Translations under genes and position numbers: made by a program | The notes under the pieces: generated by a model | Seen by the model: the letters and a program-made list of their open reading frames with translations, nothing else | Told to the model about the DNA's origin: nothing | Databases searched by the model: none | Part shown: one piece after another, positions 57,211 to 64,000 of the stretch | How the letters are laid out: each line of letters opens with the position of its first letter | How positions within the stretch are numbered: position 1 is the stretch's first letter | Assembly (NCBI RefSeq): GCF_014898815.1 | Contig: NW_026515433.1 | Location: forward strand, 2,564,501-2,628,500 | Direction: 5' to 3' | DNA: 64,000 bases | Source: Panonychus citri | Lineage: Eukaryota; Arthropoda; Arachnida; Trombidiformes; Tetranychidae

Positions 57211-57915
57211 TTATCTCCAAATTTCATTCCAAGAAGGTTCAGTTAATTCATCTATTGAGGTGAAATCATTTTTCTTTGACCATGAAGATGAAACTGAAGA
57301 TGAATCAGTCCAATCGGTCCAAGGTGAGTGGTCAAGATGATGAGTCGCAGGTAATTCATGATGATCACCATGAAGATGATGATGATGATGAGGAAGATCA
57401 GGTGAATGATGAACTGGTTTATCCCAAATATCAGTTGATAAGATGGATTCATGTTTATCCCAATTAAGAAGTGGATGATGATGATGATGAGGTTTATGAG
57501 AATCGTGATGATGAGAATGAGAATGAGAATGGCCTAAGGTGTGATGTGACCAAGAGGGTGTATGAGGCCAATTGGTCACTGGCCAATGTGAATGATACGA
57601 CGGAACCTTAATCGGTACAACTATCGGTTTCCATGAATGATCATGACGGGGATGAGCTTTCCACCCACAACAATGTCCACCGCCACCTCCACCAGTAATG
57701 ATTATCTTATCACCTTTACCCTTTTTATCACTGTTGGTCAGTATGATGTTACCTTTTCCACACCCACCAGATGACCAGGAGTCACCACAACCACCGGAAC
57801 CACCGCTGATGATTATGTTGGTTCCTCCGTGTTTTTTACATCCAATTAACATGAGAAGATTGAAAATTAGCAGAAAACAAGTGGACACAATGACCACACA
57901 TGAACGAGGCACCAT
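57211..57915 (-). CDS. Secreted His- and Gly-rich protein
   Basis: Single exon, 234 aa, ATG at 57915. A signal peptide is clear (SCVVIVSTCFLLIFNLLMLIGC, about residues 5-26). The N-terminal third is Gly/Cys-rich with GGSGGCGDSWSSGGCGKG and GGGGGGHCCGW. The middle is dense in His (HSHSHSHHHDSHKPHHHHH, HHHHHLHGDHH) with W-rich spacers, and the end is Ser/Trp/Asp-rich. The composition suggests an extracellular structural or metal-binding protein, for example cuticle, silk or plug material. No family was recognised, and the stop codon is well defined. Confidence 0.65.
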   Translation of the reverse strand: MVPRSCVVIVSTCFLLIFNLLMLIGCKKHGGTNIIISGGSGGCGDSWSSGGCGKGNIILTNSDKKGKGDKIIITGGGGGGHCCGWKAHPRHDHSWKPIVVPIKVPSYHSHWPVTNWPHTPSWSHHTLGHSHSHSHHHDSHKPHHHHHPLLNWDKHESILSTDIWDKPVHHSPDLPHHHHHLHGDHHELPATHHLDHSPWTDWTDSSSVSSSWSKKNDFTSIDELTEPSWNEIWR

Positions 57916-59069
57916 TGTCTCTGGAACTGTTAATCCAGTTGGAGATTAAGATTAAGAAATTACAATCAAAATTAATCCACAATTACTATTAGAAATTAAA
58001 TCACCATCACTGAGTTGAAATCGAAAGTGACAAAACCAAAATTCAATTTTTCTTTTCTCTTACTAATCTTAATCTCTTTCATCTAATTGTGAACAGTTAA
58101 TTCATTGATTAGCTAATTGTTAATCTTTTATTCTAATTGCTACATTGGCCGATTCCATTGTTAGTGGCTGGTTGTCAGCAATTAATCTAATTAATGGTCT
58201 AATTATCACATTTTTTTCTCAACTTTTATCGTTATTGTTATTGTTCATTTCGATTATATAATTTTACTAATTGTTGATGGAAAATTAATTGTTAATAATG
58301 TTTTGATTTTCATTTCTAATTTCGAGACAAATTAAGAATCTTTTCTCTACCCAATTATCTTCGTATTGTTTTAATTGGTTAACATTTAATAACCTTTAAC
58401 AATTAAGGTCTAATATCATCTAATTGCTGTTGAAATTAATTCTATCCTTGACTTTAAATTGTTTCTTCATGTTTACCTAACCCACCATCAGAATTAACTG
58501 TTCAACTGAACAATTTATTGTTTGTTTAACTACAAAATGGTTATCATTTAATTCAATTAACATTTTCGTAACTTAATTCTATCAATTTCTAATTAAATCT
58601 AATTGATTAATCTTTAAATGATTTAAGAAAATGTCATTTGTTTTCTTAGATATTAATCATTAAGAGGAATTGTGATTAAACAGGAAAAGAAATTAATTTC
58701 TATAGTTAATCAACTAAGTGTAACTAATTTATTTTGATGAAAAAATGATTGCGAAAAAAAAATTGACGATCAACTGATTAATACTTTAAATTACTCGATC
58801 TAAATATCATGTATTCAGTATGGTAATCGGATTAAGTTAATCAAAGATTAACTGGTTAATTTAATTTCTAAATTATCCTTTCATTTCATCTGATTTTGAT
58901 TCTCATTGAAATTGATTAGTAGAGGAAACGTTGGATTGTTATTGTTAGTGATTAATTACTTTCAATCATTTGATGGTTAATCAAATAGCTGAAAGTTGCT
59001 AATTGTTGGATGGTTAAAATGTAAATGATTTATTTAGTTAAGTTATGAGATTATATCACATGAATTAAA
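57916..59069. other. Intergenic, non-coding
   Basis: AT-rich stretch between two minus-strand genes; it should contain the promoter of the His-rich gene and the 3' end of the next gene. No TATA box or ORF stood out. Confidence 0.45.
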
Positions 59070-60470
59070 TCATTTTTTATCGTGAACTTTTGACAAGAAT
59101 TGGTCCACATTAATGTTTTTCAGTAGTTGAGTTGTTAAAGGATTTTGAGTTGATGATGAAGATGAAGATGATGTTGTGATTTCGACGATTGTTTTTGGTG
59201 CTAATTTGCGATGTTGCCTTTGAATCGCTAAAACGGGAGCGTTTTCAGCTCTTCGTCTTTTTAGTCCAATCGAATTGTAATGATTAAATTTCTCTAGACT
59301 GACTCGTTTACTTCTCATCACTCCTCTTGGTAAATTCATCACTGGCAGGGTTGGTGATGAATCGGTGGAAATTGTTGCCGTAGTGGTTGTGGTTGATGTT
59401 TTTTTGGTTGAAGAGACAAATATTGGTGTTGTCGCTCGAGCTGGAGAAAGATTTAATTGTGGTATTGGAGTATTGTCTTCGATACCCGATGAAGCGATTA
59501 CGACAGAAAGCGGTGAGGGTGGTACTTGCTTCTTTTCGGGTGTTTTTAGATCCTTCATTAAGTCTTTAACAACATATGAATTAGAATAGTAAGTTGCTAT
59601 AGGAGTCGATAGTGAATCAGAGTGATTATCTGTTGGTTTAGGAGTTGATAAAGAGGCTGTTGATGGAGAATCATCTAGAATCCTGATTGGTGTAGTAAAA
59701 TTTTTCAATTCTGCAGAAAAAGGTGACGAGGGGACTAATGATTTGTCTGGTGTTTTAATTTCTTCAAAAAGGTCCGTTGTCTGGATAAGAAAACTTCGAA
59801 TGGGTGTTGACAAAGGTGACTGGTTATGAGCCGCTCTCGGTGTTAGTGATAGTGAATTAAAGCTTGATGTCGGTTGTTGAGGTGGTTGAAGGTGTTGTTG
59901 TTGTTGTTGTTGCTGCTGCTGATGTTGCTGTTGCTGTTGAGGTTGAGGTTGAGATTGAGATTGAGGTTGAACTGGTTGGTGAATTGGTTGAGGTTCCGGA
60001 GGTGAATGATGTTGTATCGCTAATTGCGGCGGATGAAGTGGTTGTGGATGTTGTTGATGTTGATGGTGATGGTGATTATGGTTATGGTTATGATGGTGTT
60101 TCGGCGGAGACAATTGTTTCTCAGGTTTGTCATTACCAGTTACAAGACTTAGAGTCTCACACATCCTTTCAAGTTTATTATAATCTTCAAAAAGAACAAA
60201 AAAATCTTCCAGACTTTTGGTAACATCTCTCATTTTTTCATTAGCAAGTTCAATCAGTAAACCATAAGCTGGATTTTTAAGCTTAGATATACACTCATCA
60301 AGCTCAGTCAATTTGGTTGACTTAATAGTCAAATCAGATTTTAAAATAATTAAGGCTTTTCTTAAAGACATATACCACATTTTGGATCGGTTACATTCAT
60401 AGTCATTGTCCAGCTTATTAAGAAAATTAGTATTATACGAAGCCATTGGGGTTACCTGACAGATCACCAT
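59070..60470 (-). CDS. Coiled/disordered protein with poly-Q, poly-H and repeated TP/SP motifs
   Basis: First ATG of the frame is 60470 (another in frame at 60446, MASYNTNF, is equally plausible); about 466 aa. The N-terminal 110 residues are helical (SLRKALIILKSDLTIKSTKL, then NEKMRDVTKSLEDFFVLF). A His/Gln/Pro-rich stretch follows, then repeated phosphosite-like units: IKTPDKSLVPSSPFS and LKTPEKKQVPPSPLS are clear copies, with TPIR, STPIA and SPARATTP nearby. A basic KRVSLEKFNHYNSIGLKRRR and a conserved-looking C-terminus (NINVDQFLSKVHDKK) end it. Many TP/SP sites suggest a CDK target; the helix-plus-TP layout recalls kinetochore proteins such as SKA3, but this is weak. It is head-to-head with OSTC. 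Confidence 0.6.
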   Translation of the reverse strand: MVICQVTPMASYNTNFLNKLDNDYECNRSKMWYMSLRKALIILKSDLTIKSTKLTELDECISKLKNPAYGLLIELANEKMRDVTKSLEDFFVLFEDYNKLERMCETLSLVTGNDKPEKQLSPPKHHHNHNHNHHHHQHQQHPQPLHPPQLAIQHHSPPEPQPIHQPVQPQSQSQPQPQQQQQHQQQQQQQQQHLQPPQQPTSSFNSLSLTPRAAHNQSPLSTPIRSFLIQTTDLFEEIKTPDKSLVPSSPFSAELKNFTTPIRILDDSPSTASLSTPKPTDNHSDSLSTPIATYYSNSYVVKDLMKDLKTPEKKQVPPSPLSVVIASSGIEDNTPIPQLNLSPARATTPIFVSSTKKTSTTTTTATISTDSSPTLPVMNLPRGVMRSKRVSLEKFNHYNSIGLKRRRAENAPVLAIQRQHRKLAPKTIVEITTSSSSSSSTQNPLTTQLLKNINVDQFLSKVHDKK

Positions 60471-60815
60471 TAAACCTAAACACAAAGAGAAAATCAATCA
60501 ATAGATAAAAAAAAGGAAACAAAAGATAAATTAAATTACTGTAATTTAATTACAAGATAAAAAATAAAAGAGAACCAAATTGCCGCCATATGATCACAAA
60601 AAGAAAAAACAAAATATCGGATCCAAGATTCGAATTCTTTTCTTTTGGTTGATCCAATTCGATGTTTCGATGTATCGATTTGTTGTTTATTCTTTTTGAG
60701 ATTAACCAACTCATAGAAATTGATTGAATCAATTTGATTCTGTTCCAATTGTCACCGGTTCTTTTTTTTTTTGTTAATTTAATTTCTCCAATTGCAATTT
60801 ATTTTAATTACAATT
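60471..60815. promoter_or_regulatory. Bidirectional promoter region
   Basis: About 345 bp between the divergent minus-strand gene and OSTC. An acceptor-like TTTAG just before the minus-strand ATG suggests a 5' non-coding exon there. No TATA box was seen. Confidence 0.4.
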
Positions 60816-61359
60816 ATGTCTCTTCTCACTCAATTAACCTCTCCAATGTTCATCTTTTCTCTTGTCATGGTCTCTTATTTTCTAGTCTGTGCAGGTAAGA
60901 TTGTATTTCCATTCTTAGTTTAACTTGTCAAAATGGAAAAATTCAATTTCATTTTGATCATTTTTTTTTCTTCTCTTTATTTCCATAGGTATTATTTATG
61001 ATATAATTGCTGAACCACCTTCAATTGGGTCTACTGTTGATGAATTTGGTCACAGTCGTCCAGTTGCTTTTATGCCTTACAGAGTAAATGGACAGTATAT
61101 AATTGAAGGATTAGCATCCAGTTTCTTTTTTACCCTCGGTGGTATTGGATTTATCTTATTGGATAAGACACATAATCCAACGACACCCAAATTCAGTCGG
61201 ATTTTGTTTATATCAATGGGTTTTCTTTTTGTTATTGTCTCATTTTGTGTCACCTTTATATTTATGAGAATGAAATTACCGTAAGTTTATCTATTGGAAT
61301 AACTAATTTTTTCTCTAACAAACATTTCTGCTCTTCTTTTCAGTGGATATTTACAATAA
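60816..61359 (+). CDS. OSTC: Oligosaccharyltransferase complex subunit OSTC
   Basis: Three exons, 60816-60894, 60989-61280 and 61344-61359, with GT-AG introns of 94 and 63 bp; 128 aa. The sequence YFLVCAGIIYDIIAEPPSIG, PVAFMPYRVNGQYIIEGLAS, FFFTLGGIGFILLD and the end FMRMKLPGYLQ is diagnostic. OSTC is a three-helix ER membrane subunit linking the STT3A oligosaccharyltransferase to the translocon for co-translational N-glycosylation. The N-terminus (MSLLTQLTSPMFIFSLV) is about 20 residues shorter than usual, so an upstream coding exon may be missing or the protein is genuinely short. Confidence 0.92.
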
Positions 61360-63279
61360 GAAATCAGGGAATGCCGATTATCATCAATAACTACTTCATA
61401 TCGCCTCATTTTCGAGAAAGAAATTCAAAAGTGTATAAATTTAAGATAAAATTGAATGAAACAATTAAAACACAACGGGAACTTTTATTATTAAAAGGAT
61501 TTGTCAAATTAAATTGGAACATAATCACCAGAATTAAGAGCAGAAGAGTGAAGAATATGATATCATTAGAATACAATGTTGATTAAGTTTTTTTTTCACA
61601 ATTACAATTACGATTAAGATCAAACTATACATTCTTCACAATAATCTGTAAATGGTTAGTTGAAATTTCCTGCTGATCGTATGTTTATTTTGGACAATTT
61701 AGGTTAATTGTTTTATCACAAAGAAAAAAAAAATGAAAGTGAGAAATAAAGAAACTCCAGTTACAATTCAATTAAAGCTCAAGCAGTTGATTCCTCGTTA
61801 ATTTAGTCCTCGACTAGATAAACACAATATATATAACATTTTTACGGGTGAAGGTGATGAGATAATCAAAAGAATATGATTAACCTCATGTTTAACAATT
61901 TAAACGGAATGAGATTGATGAAAATTGTGGGTAATTAGTGTTGAGTTAATTGCACCAAAAGTCATTTTCGCCGAGAGAATGATTAATTATTTAAACTACT
62001 GCAACTGTTGACAATTGAGACAATTATGTTGATTATTTTTTTTTTCTTAACTCGACTTTTCAACTTGTTTACCTTTAAGGTCCAACTAATTTAATTATTG
62101 CAATAATCATAATTTATATTCTTAACTATTAAAGTTGTTTTCAGGATCATCAGAGAGTCAATTCCATTGATTAAAAGGCAGTCTTGTTAATTGGAATGAT
62201 CAAGATGTATGGATGCAAATCATTCCAATCTAATTGTCAGGTAATCAGGTAAACACAAGTTCCAACAATTTGATGATCAATCATTAATTAGAAACTATAA
62301 GCTGCTTGGCATCGACGAATCTTGAGGTAAAATTTGTTAATTGTTGTGTTGATGAAGATGAATTAAAGTAAATTTTGATGATGACCAAGTGTTTGTTTGT
62401 TACTTTGGTGTTTAAATCATAAGCAAATCCAATGATTGAACAATCAGATATTAATTAAACTGGTTAATTGGAACTTGGAGTCTTTTTTTTCCTAATTCAA
62501 TAATTGAGTCGCTTGATTTAACGATGATGATTAAGATGAAGATGAAGATATGATCCAATCATAATTATAATAATACTATTGCTTGTCAACAGGAATGTAA
62601 ATTTCCCCAATGATAATTAGTTTGATTTGTTTTGCCAATTTAAAATAAGTAAAGTTAATTTGTTTCTTATCTGCTACAAAAATGAATCAGATGATTTTTA
62701 TGATGCGATGGATAAGATTAATTTGAATCTTTCGCAATTAAGTTAATATGAATTAACTTTGGATTGATGTTTTCTTTATCCCAATTAGTCCATTAGTTTA
62801 ATTTGAGTTGTTATGATCAAGGCAATGATTAAGACGATGATGAAGTTAACGGTGATGATGAAAAAGCCCTCCAATTGAAATCGATAAAAAAAGTGTTGAT
62901 TAAATGTCCAAGCGGAATTAGTTTGTTTCAGCTTCGTTAATTAACAGAAATTAACGACGATTATTAAATATTGTGCTTCTCCATATTAATTGACTAGTTA
63001 ATCAAAAGAAAATCTAACAGGTAATGTCTTTGATATCGTAAGTATTGCTTTTTAAACGGTTCACTTTTTGTGTTTCTTTTCAAATTAACGTGTAATTTTT
63101 GTAGTACTCCTAATTTACTCAATCAAATTAACAGGAATCATCATTAATCATCAATGTCGTCATCGAATTGCTAGATCACTTTAAACAGTCTTTGTCTTTT
63201 CCATTTGAAATATATTATTATTGGAATTTATTTCTTCTTGTTCCTCTTTGGTTGCAATCAATTTATTGTCTCATCTCTT
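61360..63279. other. Convergent intergenic region
   Basis: Between OSTC (plus) and the synaptophysin-like gene (minus). The long open frame after 61359 belongs to OSTC 3' untranslated or intron-retained sequence and shows no family match. The remainder is AT-rich non-coding DNA. Confidence 0.45.
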
Positions 63280-64000
63280 TTAATACTGTCCAACAAATTG
63301 TTGAGCATTTGGGTATTGCTGTTGGCCGGGAGGTTTCTGTTGGGCTCCAATAGGATCACCATAACCACCACCAAAACTATCCTGAGCCTGGGGCGGGTAA
63401 TGTGGAATCGGTGGTCCCCCGACGCTACCAGGCATTGGACCAGCTTCGGGTTTCGGGTGGAATTGTGTCTCTTTGTAAACAAACCACATACTAGCTCCCC
63501 ATAAGAAGAAATTAGCAAAACCAAATATCTAACGGATAGAAAGATAAAAACAAAAGTTACAATTAGAATAACGGTTTTGATTAAATAAACGACGATTAAC
63601 TAACCAAGGAAACATTAAGTGAAGCCCAATTACAGAGCTGTTTAGTTGAACAAGCAGCTGTTTGATCAACACACACTTTTATGTGTTTCTTGTAAGTACC
63701 AGGATTAGTGTAGTATTTTAGATCAGAAACACCGGCGGCCCAAGCACAAGAGCCCGCGAACCAGAAAACGGTGAAAATACCGGTAGCAACCAAATCAAGA
63801 ACAGGAATCAACGGGTTGGTTGCATAAACTGAAGCTGAGACCATGTAAAAGGCTAAAGCTCCGGCACAGAATAACATACATAGAACACCGGTAGCGACAA
63901 AAAATCGAGCCGAACTTGAAAAATCCATAGGAAAACTACGAGATACTGTGAAGTTTGGTGAAGTACAATTAACTACCGTATCAACTTTGTTCTTTTCCAA
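63280..64000 (-). CDS. Syp: Synaptophysin-family MARVEL protein (3' part, truncated by window)
   Basis: Two visible minus-strand exons: 64000-63605 (continuing beyond the window) and 63527-63280, with a 77-bp GT-AG intron. The visible part starts in a luminal loop with an NCT sequon. It then has helices ARFFVATGVLCMLFCAGALA and PVLDLVATGIFTVFWFAGSC, a loop with CVDQTAACS, and the last helix FGFANFFLWGASMWFVY followed by the conserved YKETQFHP. The cytoplasmic tail is Gly/Pro/Gln/Tyr-rich and ends with QFVGQY, as in synaptophysins. This is a synaptic-vesicle membrane protein that binds synaptobrevin in known species. Synaptophysin versus pantophysin-like is not distinguished. Confidence 0.83.

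Noticed and set aside
59864..60223. 119-codon plus-strand Val-rich ORF
   Set aside because: Antisense reading of the poly-Q/His region of the minus-strand gene.

Overview
This is a piece of a eukaryotic, AT-rich animal genome. Short GT-AG introns, conserved animal genes (NMNAT, TTC38, LAMTOR3, OSTC, synaptophysin) and two agatoxin-like peptide genes point to an arthropod. The species is not identifiable by eye; a chelicerate is possible. Most of the window outside genes is low-complexity AT-rich DNA saturated with short motifs such as ACAATTA/TAATTGT.

Region 1 (1-4.65 kb): a riboflavin-kinase-like exon with no visible second half, a two-exon NMNAT gene, a two-exon acidic protein with a PP1-docking-like RVSF motif, and a two-exon single-pass membrane protein on the minus strand.

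Region 2 (4655-18820): a complete Polinton/Maverick (adintovirus-like) element of 14,166 bp. It has perfect 57-bp terminal inverted repeats starting AGTAGTG and a CTATT target duplication, and sits 18 bp upstream of the membrane protein's start codon. It encodes the morphogenesis set (packaging ATPase, penton-like protein, core-like protein, double-jelly-roll major capsid protein, adenain-like protease), an integrase and a protein-primed DNA polymerase B. It also carries a divergent TATA-binding-protein (TBP)-like gene and one or two PC4-like small genes. TATATAAAG-type boxes lie about 24-44 bp before most element ORFs, and three of them contain the stop codon of the preceding gene. I infer that the element may carry its own promoter-recognition system. 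Many element genes are broken by single-base frameshifts; integrase, penton, capsid and protease are open. A 35-bp tandem array lies upstream of the polymerase.

Region 3 (18.8-25.7 kb): TTC38 (6 exons, minus), LAMTOR3 (3 exons, plus) and a single-exon EVH1/WH1-CRIB protein (minus).

Region 4 (25.7-57.2 kb): mostly non-coding. It holds a two-copy direct segmental duplication (26.8-29.1 and 36.9-38.7 kb), a 567-bp MITE-like element, many microsatellites, and two divergently arranged agatoxin-like neuropeptide genes with 6-kb first introns: one minus (46.56 to 39.79 kb), one plus (48.86 to 55.46 kb).

Region 5 (57.2-64 kb): a secreted His/Gly-rich protein, a Q/H-rich protein with repeated TP/SP motifs, OSTC (3 exons, head-to-head with the previous gene), and the 3' part of a synaptophysin-family gene cut by the window end.

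Exon boundaries were inferred by eye from GT/AG sites, reading frame and remembered family features. No search or alignment was run.
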